Assembly: GCF_036884255.1 (NCBI RefSeq)
Contig: NZ_CP145605.1
Location: forward strand, 3,224,001 to 3,288,000
Source: Paenibacillus tundrae
Lineage (GTDB): Bacteria > Bacillota > Bacilli > Paenibacillales > Paenibacillaceae
Length of the DNA: 64,000 nucleotides
Direction: 5' to 3'
Shown here: in pieces, positions 54,584 through 63,842 of the stretch
Layout: every line of letters begins with the position of its first letter
Position numbering within the stretch: position 1 is the stretch's first letter
Translations under genes and position numbers: made by a program
Notes under the pieces: generated by a model
What the model was told of the DNA's origin: nothing
Databases searched by the model: none
Seen by the model: the letters and a program-made list of their open reading frames with translations, nothing else

Positions 54584-55773
54584 ATAACGAGGTACCGACA
54601 AGTGATCAACTAGATAGCGTCAACGACGAATCTAAGGAGATACGGAACACAGCCGAGACCATCAATCGTTGGCGACTCATTCTCGGTGATTCAGCAGAGG
54701 TCGGATTGTCTAACAACGCAGCATTTGATTCCGAGAATTTTCAATATCAAGAAGTTGATGAGATTCTAGGTTATTTATATAACCGTGAGTACGGCGAGGA
54801 ACAGGGCTACCGCAAAACAGGTGGACAAGGCGCTTCGGATCTGACGGTGCCTAAATGGCTTCATAAAGTTCGAGAGCTCTTTCCTAAAACAACGGTGGAG
54901 ATTTTGGAAAAGCAGGCGCTTGACCGTTATGGCTTAACAGAGCTATTAACCGACAAGAAGCTGTTAGAATCCCTTGAACCAAATATGAATCTGCTCAAGA
55001 ACATTATGCAGTTTAAAGGTCGTATGAAGGGCGATGTACTCCGTAGTGCCAAAGAGATCGTGCGCACCGTGGTTGAGGAGCTTCGCAGTAAGTTAGAGTC
55101 TCAGACCCGAGCCAGTATCCTCGGAAAACGCAGTCGTTACACATCTAGCTCGGTACGCTCTTTGCGTAATCTGAACTTCAAACGAACCATCACCCGAAAT
55201 TTGAGAAATTATGATAAGAATAAACGAAGATTTGTGATAGATCGTCTCTACTTTGACGGTTCGATACAGAACCATAACAAGTGGGACATTATCATTGGTG
55301 TCGATGAGAGTGGAAGTATGATGGACTCCGTGATCTATAGCTCGGTTATGGCTAGTATTTTCTATCGTCTGAATGCACTTCGTACGAAATTATTTATATT
55401 TGATACCCAGGTCGTTGATCTGAGTAACCGGCTGGAAGACCCCGTGGACGTTCTCATGAATGTACAGCTCGGTGGGGGAACACATATCGCCAAAGCGTTA
55501 AGGTACGGTGAGACGTTAATCGATAACCCTGGCAAAACGATCTATATTCTCGTCAGCGACCTGGAAGAAGGATTCCACATCAATCACATGTATCAAGCGT
55601 GTAAAGATATTATTGATGCGGGCTGCAAATTACTCGTGCTCACCGCCCTCGATTTCAATGGAGATTCGGTCTACAACAAACATGCTGCGCAGACACTCAC
55701 GAATATGGGTGCGCATGTTGCAGCCATCACCCCGAATGAACTTGCAGATTGGATTGGTGAGATTATCACGTAA
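54568..55773 (+). CDS. VWA domain protein with intact MIDAS (YehP-like)
   Basis: 401 residues. The N-terminal 220 residues are charged and helical, ending in a strongly basic stretch (GKRSRYTSSSVRSLRNLNFK, residues 186-205). The C-terminal von Willebrand A domain has a complete metal-ion-dependent adhesion site: DESGS (Asp246, Ser248, Ser250), Thr305 in GGGTHIAKAL and Asp331 in LVSDLEEG. Such proteins are the usual substrate adaptors of MoxR ATPases. The start overlaps the DUF5682 gene and follows AAAGGAG. A CoxE-like VWA protein is the broader family; E. coli YehP is the closest named one. Confidence 0.87.
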   Translation: MEADLNNEVPTSDQLDSVNDESKEIRNTAETINRWRLILGDSAEVGLSNNAAFDSENFQYQEVDEILGYLYNREYGEEQGYRKTGGQGASDLTVPKWLHKVRELFPKTTVEILEKQALDRYGLTELLTDKKLLESLEPNMNLLKNIMQFKGRMKGDVLRSAKEIVRTVVEELRSKLESQTRASILGKRSRYTSSSVRSLRNLNFKRTITRNLRNYDKNKRRFVIDRLYFDGSIQNHNKWDIIIGVDESGSMMDSVIYSSVMASIFYRLNALRTKLFIFDTQVVDLSNRLEDPVDVLMNVQLGGGTHIAKALRYGETLIDNPGKTIYILVSDLEEGFHINHMYQACKDIIDAGCKLLVLTALDFNGDSVYNKHAAQTLTNMGAHVAAITPNELADWIGEIIT

Positions 55774-55854
55774 GGCTGTCTGGATGTTTGAAGGATAACA
55801 TAGAACCACATAACGTTTGTTGAATGTAAACTCAACCTTAAGGAGGACTAAAAT

Positions 55855-58800
55855 ATGATAACAGTTGATCGCGGAGTTGAAGGTTTAGTCGAAAAGTTTG
55901 CAGTGATGTGCTCTCAAGATTATTCACTTAGAACAGACCGTAGTGATGAAATTATTGAATATGTCATGGGACGTACGGATAAGTTTCCTGAGATGATGGG
56001 GAAATCAAGCCATTATGTCTATTATACGATTGATATGTTAACTAAGCTTGGCAAAAAGGATGACGGAGATGTGTTTTTCCGTGCAGGAGCTATTGTGATG
56101 CATTTGGAATCAAGCTACGCTAAGCGAAATTCGTGGCAAACGAGTGCGTTTGAAATATGTATTAGCGCTGCGTTCTCACCGTATGGCTTAGCTGGAAGAA
56201 GCTCAAACCCTGATCGCATGGCTCATCTAGTGCAACGACTGAACAAAATCAAGCAATTCGCTGGTGAAGAGGAAATCCATGAAGAATTGAAGGGCAGATT
56301 GAAACGTGCACAGTGGCTTCTAAACAACAAGGAGAATCAGGGCAACTATCGGGATATCCTTCAAGCACTGATGTTATTACATCTGTACTCCAAGCTAAGC
56401 GACGCTCCCTCGCATGTTGAACAGGTTCAAGAATATAAGCAATCTCTGCCGCCATTATTGCAATATGTGATGGAAGATGATTCGGAGAAGCTGCGGGATG
56501 AACTACATACATTAATTGAGCCTGCAATTGTGCGTAATATGCAAGGAAAGCATAACAGCTCTGCCAAAGTGCTGAAGGATGAGCCTATACAGCAAAAGCG
56601 CAGTCAGCTTATAGCTGAGTATTATCCGAATACTGAACTTTCTTCCAAAGAACAAGGCTCACATAGTGAGTTTCATCAAACGATGGTGCTGCTCAGCAGT
56701 GCTGTGCTGTGCCTGATTAATATTCATGGAGGCAAACAGCGCTTCCTTGATGCGAAGACGGAGACAGGGGCTGTTTTGCTAGATACCATCCAACGTTTAC
56801 ATGAGGTGTACCCCCTCGAAGTTCGCCAGTATTTGCTTGGCTTGGACTCCAGGCCGAAGAATGCTAATGCTCTGCTTGAAGGACTGATTTCCCTGGAGGA
56901 GCCTTACCAGTTGATTGAATTGTTACGTGATGAACTCAATGCTTACATGATATCTTGGAACACGCTGCACGCTGCTATTGCGAGTCAACCAGAGCAAGCG
57001 GCACGCGCATATGAGATTCTGAAGACTCCTTTTCTCAAGGCCGTTATTCAAAAGATAATGGAAGATAATGGATTAACATTACCTAATCCGGAAGCGACTA
57101 TGGAGGAAGCTGTGTTCAACGCTCTTCGTCAGCCTTTGGATGGCGGAAGACAGGGACTTGCGATTGCACGGTATTTAAATGGCGAAACGTCACTAGAAGA
57201 ATATTGGGAAGATCCAAACAGTCGCGGACTGTTCAATCATCTGAATCGGGATCGAAAACGAATTAACAATCTAATTAGCGTTAGCTTTCTGCCACTTGAT
57301 TCGGAAGCGATGCGCCGGTTCGCCATTTTGACGACTCATCCGGATTGGACGCTGGATATTATCTCGGATATGTATAGCTCTTATGCTTTCAGTGGCGAGA
57401 AACTACTGCAACGTTATGGACAAGATCCTGAGGTGAAGCGTGAGCAATTACTTACCAGTCTATTTTCGCTTAATGGAATGACGGACTACAGCTACAAATC
57501 GATGCCACAGGATGAATATCGTCGCATCATTCAGCAGAATCTGGATTATGCTATTGCACAATATAAGAAACTGCCTACAGACACTCGGATTTTGATACTG
57601 GACATTGCTTTTGAACAACGTGAAGAGCTTCCAAAGCCAAAGCTAGCTGAGGCGATTCGCGCGGGACTACAGGATTCTTCCAAGAAAGCGACGAGTACCG
57701 CTTTAGCTGAATTCAACCGCATACCGGATCAGGAATTATATATGTTGATATACCGCTCAGAGAAAAAAGCAGCAATCAAAGAGATGGCTTTATCTGCAAT
57801 CCGAACACTAGAGAATAGCAAGACATTATACGAGGAGCTGCTAAAGAGCGAGAAATCAGCAGATTGGAAAAACCTGATTCAGATCCTGCAAGAAACTGCA
57901 GATCAGAGTCCGGAGTTTGCACATGCTGCGCTTGCTGATCAAGCAGATACCAAAAAACTATCTCGACTCGGTTGGTTGTCGGTGAAAGATTTACCTGCTC
58001 TCATTCGCTCTGAGGATAATCAACCGTTAGATGATCGCATCAAGCAGTATGCCCTGGTGCAATCGCTGGAGCATACAACTGCTCCGAATGAACGACTTAA
58101 TGAACTTCGCGAATATATTAGCGAGGAATCGTTGGCACGATTTGTGAATGAGTTACTGCATGTGTGGATTCAAGATGGCGCTCCTGCCAAAGAGAAGTGG
58201 GTGATGTACCTTGCAGCACTCTTTGGTGATATTCAGATTGTGAATATATTGGCTTCTCAGATCAAGGAGTGGACAGAGAATAGCCGTGGTGCCATTGCAG
58301 CAGATGCTGTAAAAGTGCTTGCATACCTTAAAGAGCCCTCTGCTCTTATGGCCATCGACAAAATTAAACGTAGTGTGAAGAATCGTCAGGTTAAAGGTGC
58401 AGCAGAAGAAGCGTTGCAGCTCGCAGCAGACAATCTTGGGCTCACTTCGGAGCAGCTGGAAGATCGATTGGTGACAACTCTCGGATTCGATGAAAAAGGT
58501 ACGTTACGGCTAAGTTATGGGGAGCGCTCATTCCTCATCAAGGTGAGCAGTGATCTGCAGGTCGTCGTGCTGAATGAAGAAACAGGTAAATCCGTGAAGA
58601 GTCTTCCTGCTCCCGCGCAAAAAGACGATGCTGAGCTCGCCGCTAAATCCAAGGCACGTTTCACACAACTGAAGAAAGAACTCAAATCCATGGTTACTAT
58701 TCAAGCACAACGACTTGAAGAATCGTTATCCAAGCAACGTTTATGGACTGCAGAGGACTGGAAAGACCTATTCGTTCGCAATGTCATTATGCGTAAATTC

Positions 58801-59406
58801 GCTGTTGGTCTGATCTGGGGAACGTATGAAAATGGGGAGCTGGTAGACACCTTCCGTTACATGGAAGATGGTACGTTTAATACCGTGGACGAGGATGAAT
58901 ACGAGCTTGCTTCGTCTGCGCGAGTTGGACTTGTACATCCACTTGAGCTTGAGGCTTCCTCATTAGAAGCTTGGAAGACACAACTAGAGGATTATGAGAT
59001 CAAGCAACCGTTTGAACAGCTTGAACGTGAGGCACATGTCGTTGAAGATGATGATAAAAATAAAGTTGAATATGAGCACTTGCCAGAGGCCGAATTCTCG
59101 CCAACTGCTCTGCCAAAAGCATTGGAGAAATACGGATGGATCAAAGGCCCAGCACAGGACGGTGGCTGGTATCATGAATTTTACAAGGAATATGGAGACC
59201 TCGTTGCAGAACTACAGTTCAGTGGTACGAGCATCACGTATTATGATGGATTAGAAGAGATTACACTTGAAGGGCTACACTTCTTCAAACCGGAGAATAA
59301 CAGATCTTATTATTATGGTAACAACAAAGCTATTCCGCTCGGACAAGTATCTGAACGCATATTTAGTGAAACCATCTATGATATTTTGAGAGCAACGGGG
59401 CGTTGA
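55855..59406 (+). CDS. Giant DUF4132 domain protein (YehI/MolR-like)
   Basis: 1183 residues, the largest protein of the window. Residues up to about 870 are all-helical, with HEAT-like repeats, for example AIAADAVKVLAYLKEPSALM near 815. The DUF4132 region, roughly 880-1060, contains LWTAEDWKDLFVRNVIMRKF, a WGTY...TFRYMEDGTFNT strand set and the family-typical YEIKQPFEQLERE. A C-terminal b-rich part follows. No membrane segment or catalytic motif is visible. It starts 81 bases after the VWA gene behind AAGGAGGAC. E. coli yehI (1210 residues) in the mol/yeh cluster is the recognised relative. Confidence 0.85.
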   Translation: MITVDRGVEGLVEKFAVMCSQDYSLRTDRSDEIIEYVMGRTDKFPEMMGKSSHYVYYTIDMLTKLGKKDDGDVFFRAGAIVMHLESSYAKRNSWQTSAFEICISAAFSPYGLAGRSSNPDRMAHLVQRLNKIKQFAGEEEIHEELKGRLKRAQWLLNNKENQGNYRDILQALMLLHLYSKLSDAPSHVEQVQEYKQSLPPLLQYVMEDDSEKLRDELHTLIEPAIVRNMQGKHNSSAKVLKDEPIQQKRSQLIAEYYPNTELSSKEQGSHSEFHQTMVLLSSAVLCLINIHGGKQRFLDAKTETGAVLLDTIQRLHEVYPLEVRQYLLGLDSRPKNANALLEGLISLEEPYQLIELLRDELNAYMISWNTLHAAIASQPEQAARAYEILKTPFLKAVIQKIMEDNGLTLPNPEATMEEAVFNALRQPLDGGRQGLAIARYLNGETSLEEYWEDPNSRGLFNHLNRDRKRINNLISVSFLPLDSEAMRRFAILTTHPDWTLDIISDMYSSYAFSGEKLLQRYGQDPEVKREQLLTSLFSLNGMTDYSYKSMPQDEYRRIIQQNLDYAIAQYKKLPTDTRILILDIAFEQREELPKPKLAEAIRAGLQDSSKKATSTALAEFNRIPDQELYMLIYRSEKKAAIKEMALSAIRTLENSKTLYEELLKSEKSADWKNLIQILQETADQSPEFAHAALADQADTKKLSRLGWLSVKDLPALIRSEDNQPLDDRIKQYALVQSLEHTTAPNERLNELREYISEESLARFVNELLHVWIQDGAPAKEKWVMYLAALFGDIQIVNILASQIKEWTENSRGAIAADAVKVLAYLKEPSALMAIDKIKRSVKNRQVKGAAEEALQLAADNLGLTSEQLEDRLVTTLGFDEKGTLRLSYGERSFLIKVSSDLQVVVLNEETGKSVKSLPAPAQKDDAELAAKSKARFTQLKKELKSMVTIQAQRLEESLSKQRLWTAEDWKDLFVRNVIMRKFAVGLIWGTYENGELVDTFRYMEDGTFNTVDEDEYELASSARVGLVHPLELEASSLEAWKTQLEDYEIKQPFEQLEREAHVVEDDDKNKVEYEHLPEAEFSPTALPKALEKYGWIKGPAQDGGWYHEFYKEYGDLVAELQFSGTSITYYDGLEEITLEGLHFFKPENNRSYYYGNNKAIPLGQVSERIFSETIYDILRATGR

Positions 59407-59410
59407 TCAG

Positions 59411-61186
59411 GTGAGTTTATTTGAACAGAAGTTCCGGATATTCTCCAATCTATGTACTGAAGATTATTTGATTCGATATGCGAATAAGGGATTATACAAG
59501 CGGTCTTTAAAAGAGTTGGACAACGGTGTAACGGTAGATTACACATGGAACGAGACATCCGTCAGTTGTGTGCTAAGTGAAGGCTCCACGTGTACGTTGC
59601 AAGATACGCTAGATCAGTGGCAATGTTCATGCCCGTCTGAACAGATCTGCAAGCATGTGTTAATTTCAATCCTCTATTATCAGCGGGAGCATGCATCGAC
59701 AGATATTAAAAATACGGATGAGCAAGGTGAAGCAGATGTCGTAACCGGTGTAAATGACGCAAATCAACTTGATGAAGTTTATGTAGATCAGGCTTCATCG
59801 TCTATGGTCACAGCGTCCCGATTCCGCTGGATGGTTGAATCCAATCTTACAACATTGATTAAATCACTGAGTTCATCAGTCATTGAAGAAGTGCTGTTCC
59901 GATTGAGATATCCTGAAGCCATAAAAGTGTTGGAAGACACGCTTCTTACGGTATATCTTGTGAATCAGGACATCGAAGTTTCGTTCACCGAAGAGCCCAG
60001 TCTTGCTAAAGCTCTGTGCAAGGTGAAGCAAACGTCTGGAAATATCGCTAAGCTCGAAGCGCTGCTTCGTTACCGGATGCAACAAGGGATAGATGATACC
60101 GAATCTCTAAATACCAAGGCATTCGACCTGAAATTCTCATTACAGACGGTTAGGGAATGTCGTGTTATCCTAGCAGAAATGCTCAAGACAGGCTTAGCTC
60201 GCCTTCCTGAGTCCTATGTGGCAGCGTTGGAAACGCTAGCGATTACAGCCCATAGTGGTAATTTACCTGATATCGAGCGTAGTTTACGCGGAATTCAGGG
60301 GGAGCTACAGTTGTTCTTTAACCGACATGTACGCTTCTCTATGCCCACATTGCTAAGCCGAGTAAGCAAGCTGTATCTTGCACTTCACGTTCTTGAACAG
60401 GAAAATGCATCAGCGATTCAACAAAGCCAGCTAATTGGTCGATTCCGCAGTAAATATTATACGGTGCCCGAGCTGCATTTGTATGGAATCGGAGCAGACG
60501 CATGGGAGACACGCTCGGGCTTCCGGGGCATCACGTATTATTTCTATGGGTTAGATGATCAGCAGATCTATACGTATAGCGATGTCAGAGCCACTTATTA
60601 TGATGATCAAGAATTCTCTTATACAGAACATTATGGATCTTACATTCCATGGCTGCCCCAGGTGACGTTTCGTCAGTTTGCAGGAGAAGAAGTGCAATTT
60701 CGCGCTGTCAAAGTAAATGAAGAACGTAGGCTATCTTCTGGCGAGGGAGCTAAGCTTACGATACTCCCTCGGACAGAAGTAGAAAATGTGAATGTAGCGT
60801 CGCTGGTACAGGAAGCTTCATTGATTCTGAGTCATGATTCACAGGAAGTTAGCTTGTTCTCTGCGCCTAAAGAGCGACTCGCGATGATTCAGGTTTCTCG
60901 TATATTGGAGCATCACTTTGAACCAAGCACGCAGGATCTTATGCTTACGATGTTGACAGAAGCAAATGAAGAGCTCGTGCTAACATTACCTTATGCCTCG
61001 GATTGGGAAACGACGATTAAACGGCTGGAATCCGGCTATGGCGCAGCAGCTCTAGAGCATTTCTATGCTTTTGTCCGAGTGGAGCAGCAGCAGATTGTCC
61101 CAATCAGTTTTCTGAAAGGAAGCACCGTATTCAGTCTTAAGCTGGATCTGGGTTATGGAAGGATGAAGAGACTTGGAAGACTATAG
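59411..61186 (+). CDS. SWIM zinc finger protein (YehQ-like)
   Basis: 591 residues. The SWIM finger lies near the N-terminus: Cys72-x-Cys74, Cys80-x-His82 (WQCSCPSEQICKHVLI), which fits CxCx(n)CxH. SWIM fingers bind nucleic acids or proteins. The remainder is of unknown fold, with a Tyr/Asp-rich middle (ITYYFYGLDDQQIYTYSD). GTG at 59411, four bases after the DUF4132 stop, is taken as the start, with a weak GGGG site. It overlaps the small last gene by 14 bases. The size and neighbours match E. coli YehQ. Confidence 0.83.
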   Translation: MSLFEQKFRIFSNLCTEDYLIRYANKGLYKRSLKELDNGVTVDYTWNETSVSCVLSEGSTCTLQDTLDQWQCSCPSEQICKHVLISILYYQREHASTDIKNTDEQGEADVVTGVNDANQLDEVYVDQASSSMVTASRFRWMVESNLTTLIKSLSSSVIEEVLFRLRYPEAIKVLEDTLLTVYLVNQDIEVSFTEEPSLAKALCKVKQTSGNIAKLEALLRYRMQQGIDDTESLNTKAFDLKFSLQTVRECRVILAEMLKTGLARLPESYVAALETLAITAHSGNLPDIERSLRGIQGELQLFFNRHVRFSMPTLLSRVSKLYLALHVLEQENASAIQQSQLIGRFRSKYYTVPELHLYGIGADAWETRSGFRGITYYFYGLDDQQIYTYSDVRATYYDDQEFSYTEHYGSYIPWLPQVTFRQFAGEEVQFRAVKVNEERRLSSGEGAKLTILPRTEVENVNVASLVQEASLILSHDSQEVSLFSAPKERLAMIQVSRILEHHFEPSTQDLMLTMLTEANEELVLTLPYASDWETTIKRLESGYGAAALEHFYAFVRVEQQQIVPISFLKGSTVFSLKLDLGYGRMKRLGRL

Positions 61187-61454
61187 TTACCTCATGCAGA
61201 GATTCGAGAGTTGGTCGGAAGAGTTGTTATTGCGAGGTTTATCCCAGTTTAGCACGAGAGATCTGGACGTACTGCAACCACTGGCGGAGGAATCATTGCA
61301 GTTGCAGATGACGTTTCTATACGAATTAGTTGGCCATGTGATCCAGGAGGGTCGCCGAGTCGCTCTTGGAGAAGGCGATGAAGATGTATTGTTATTTCAT
61401 TTTTGTCGTCTGACCCAATATGTACAGCTTAGTAGTAAACAAGACACCCCGTAG
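61173..61454 (+). CDS. Small protein ending the MoxR-VWA-SWIM locus
   Basis: 93 residues that match no family I know. It is rich in Leu, Glu and Gln, predicted helical, and has no cysteines apart from one near the end (FHFCRLTQYV). It starts inside the SWIM gene (14-base overlap), with GGAAGGATGAAGAG ahead of the ATG, so translational coupling is likely. The position in a tight operon, rather than homology, supports a real gene. It may be an accessory or regulatory subunit of the locus. Confidence 0.6.
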   Translation: MEDYSYLMQRFESWSEELLLRGLSQFSTRDLDVLQPLAEESLQLQMTFLYELVGHVIQEGRRVALGEGDEDVLLFHFCRLTQYVQLSSKQDTP

Positions 61455-61550
61455 AAGGGTAGTGAAGCTTACTTCAGCGATTTAGAGTTTGGTTCATCCG
61501 AGCATATATTTATAATCTAAACAAAGAACCTCATACGTTATTAAATGTAG

Positions 61551-61590
61551 AAGATTTGCAGTCGGCTCTTACCCCTGCAAATCTTTTTTT
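61551..61590 (+). terminator. Rho-independent terminator closing the MoxR-VWA-SWIM locus
   Basis: AAGATTTGCAG (61551-61561) pairs perfectly with CTGCAAATCTT (61575-61585), followed by TTTTT. It marks the operon end. Confidence 0.9.
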
Positions 61591-61693
61591 CATCTGTGTA
61601 AGTAAAAGTCGTATTCACATCGAATATAGTAAGGTCAATACATAAGAATATGATGCCATCTCAACAGGACGGGAGAGGAGGGAGTTGGTAGTC

Positions 61694-62236
61694 GTGAACG
61701 AAGAACAGATTAGACATGCAATAGCAAGTGGTGATGCTGATACGATGGAATGGGTGATGAACCATTACGCTGGTTTGTTATGGAAAGTCGCTCATTCCAT
61801 ACTCTATCAGGCATCGACTGAGGAAATTGAAGAATGCGTAGCAGATACTTTTTTTACGTTTTGGCAAAATCCAGATGCATTTCAATCCGGTCGAAGTAGT
61901 CTCAAGAATTATCTGGCAACGATCGCCAAACATAAAGCTATAGATCGCTATCGAAAGCTAAACCGTAGATCTGAGCTTACATATGAAGATGAGATTCATG
62001 CGCAGCATACAGAAGACTTGCTTGTTCAGCTCATTAGTAAGGAAAACGATATGGAGCTTAAACAATTAATAGAGTCTTTTCCAGAGCCGGAACGAGAGAT
62101 CATCAAGCGCCGCTTTTACGATGGACAACGACCCCAAGAGATATCGGAAGCATTATCTCTGCACGTCAGGCAAATTCACAATAAGTTATATCGTTCCAGA
62201 CAGCGATTGAAAGCATGGTGGATCACTAGGAAGTAA
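61694..62236 (+). CDS. ECF-type RNA polymerase sigma factor
   Basis: 180 residues with sigma region 2 (LLWKVAHSILYQASTEEIEE to LKNYLATIAKHKAIDRYR) and region 4 (LIESFPEPEREIIKRRFYDG, then PQEISEALSLHVRQIHNKLY). TTG at 61685 directly abuts the GGGAG ribosome site, so GTG at 61694, nine bases downstream, is preferred. The DUF4179 gene follows after 10 to 13 bases and is the probable anti-sigma partner. The pair lies behind a strong terminator, so it is a separate unit from the MoxR locus. Confidence 0.9.
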   Translation: MNEEQIRHAIASGDADTMEWVMNHYAGLLWKVAHSILYQASTEEIEECVADTFFTFWQNPDAFQSGRSSLKNYLATIAKHKAIDRYRKLNRRSELTYEDEIHAQHTEDLLVQLISKENDMELKQLIESFPEPEREIIKRRFYDGQRPQEISEALSLHVRQIHNKLYRSRQRLKAWWITRK

Positions 62237-62249
62237 AGGAGGCGACATG

Positions 62250-63665
62250 ATGAAAGAATCCAATCAACGGTTGACGGAGCAGAATCTCGCTAACATTAAG
62301 CGATTGTTCTATGAAAAAGTAGCGATGAATGAAGCTAAAATGGTTAAACCATCCGCTGTTTCTCAAGATTCCCCTATACCTCTAACACGAGCCAAACCTC
62401 GGAGGAGAAGGATGCGTAGAGCAATATCCATCCCTGTTACTGCTGCGCTCTCTTTATGTGTGGTGACGGGTGCTGCTGCTTCTGTCGGAATCATCGATCT
62501 ATCTTCAGTTCTTCATTTTCTAGGTGGGGAGCGGTTGAGTATTCTAGAGCCGGTGCATCAGGTCAGTGAGGATCAGGGCATCCGAATGGAAGTGATAGGT
62601 GCAGCTAGGGACGGAGACACAACGGAAATCTATGTTGCACTCACTGACCTGACAGGGCATCGCATTGACGATACATTGGATATTTATGATTTCAGAGTTT
62701 CTGGAGGAAGGGCAAATAACGCACAGGTTGTACATTACGATGAATCGAAGCAAACGGCCATTGTGCGCTTTCTCATTCAAGGAAAAGTTAGCTCACAACG
62801 AATTACGGTTCGCATTAATACGATGATGTCAGGGGCAGCCCGTAATGATGAATATCGTGTGCACATGGATTGGGACAAATTGCTGCATGAGAAGAACAGC
62901 CTTAGCTATGATGTCCTGGATAGGGAAACTGATTCTATCAGTGGATTCGGCGGTGAAGCTGGTAATGAGTTATGGGAGATCGGCAAGATTCCTGTACTGC
63001 ATCCAGATGTAACTCAGATTCCTATAACGGGAATGGAGTGGATGCATATTTCGAATATTGGTTTTATTGATGATCAGTTACACATTCAGATTAATCCAGA
63101 CAATGAGATCGGGGAGTACAATTATGGTCACTTCTACTTTACGAATGAGCAAGGAGAAAAGCTCGATATACCTGAATATTCCATTAGCTATGGACATTAT
63201 ATGAAAGATGGCGTGGGATACGGAGGAGACTATATTGAGTATGTGTATGATCTATCTGCTCAATCCTCAGCCGGTCAATTGAATCAGTTAAACCTTAAAG
63301 GAAGCTTCACTAACATCACCGAAGTCTTGAAGGGAAACTGGACAACCACGTTTGACCTCAAAAAGAATGCTTTACTCAAAGTGGGAGCCACCCAGCTTAC
63401 GGATCCAGACGGTTCACAAGTTCCGATCTCAATTCAAGTCTCCAGCATCGGCGTTACTCTTACAGGAGACAAACTAGAAAAGGTTCCGCTAGATGATCTG
63501 CGTATGGAGATTTATCTAAAGGATGGTTCTCGTCTTGCTGCCGACTCCGGTTTTATTAGCCTGGATCAGGATCTCCTTAAGTGGATATCAACTTCAACGA
63601 TTCCAGTGCAAGATGTAAGTCACCTGCTTATCAATGGACAGAAGGTAGTTTTGCAAGATGAATAA
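62250..63665 (+). CDS. DUF4179 domain membrane protein, probable anti-sigma factor
   Basis: 471 residues. The first 55 residues are cytoplasmic and basic at the end (RAKPRRRRMRRAIS), followed by one membrane segment (IPVTAALSLCVVTGAAASVG). A DUF4179-type b-rich outside domain (QDQGIRMEVIGAARDGDTTE-like region) follows, and then a second b-rich part. DUF4179 proteins are regularly coupled to ECF sigma factors in Bacilli and Paenibacilli and are taken to hold them inactive. ATGs at 62247 and 62250 both lie behind AAAGGAGG; the second has better spacing. Confidence 0.83.
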   Translation: MKESNQRLTEQNLANIKRLFYEKVAMNEAKMVKPSAVSQDSPIPLTRAKPRRRRMRRAISIPVTAALSLCVVTGAAASVGIIDLSSVLHFLGGERLSILEPVHQVSEDQGIRMEVIGAARDGDTTEIYVALTDLTGHRIDDTLDIYDFRVSGGRANNAQVVHYDESKQTAIVRFLIQGKVSSQRITVRINTMMSGAARNDEYRVHMDWDKLLHEKNSLSYDVLDRETDSISGFGGEAGNELWEIGKIPVLHPDVTQIPITGMEWMHISNIGFIDDQLHIQINPDNEIGEYNYGHFYFTNEQGEKLDIPEYSISYGHYMKDGVGYGGDYIEYVYDLSAQSSAGQLNQLNLKGSFTNITEVLKGNWTTTFDLKKNALLKVGATQLTDPDGSQVPISIQVSSIGVTLTGDKLEKVPLDDLRMEIYLKDGSRLAADSGFISLDQDLLKWISTSTIPVQDVSHLLINGQKVVLQDE

Positions 63666-63842
63666 AGAATCTAAATGAGGAAGATTGAATAGAGAAGCAT
63701 GCGCGGACATATCGCAAGATGATCAAAATTGTATCCATTTTCTATGTAAACGTGGAAGTAAGTTATGGAAGTGAATTTCATGTCATATCCCTATAGATGA
63801 CGCATACCATTAGGCGAATGCGGTCATAAGGGAGGAACCGAA

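Noticed and set aside
55093..55275. Antisense frames inside the MoxR-VWA-SWIM locus
   Set aside because: They are short and lack ribosome sites, while the sense strand has strong protein-family signals throughout.
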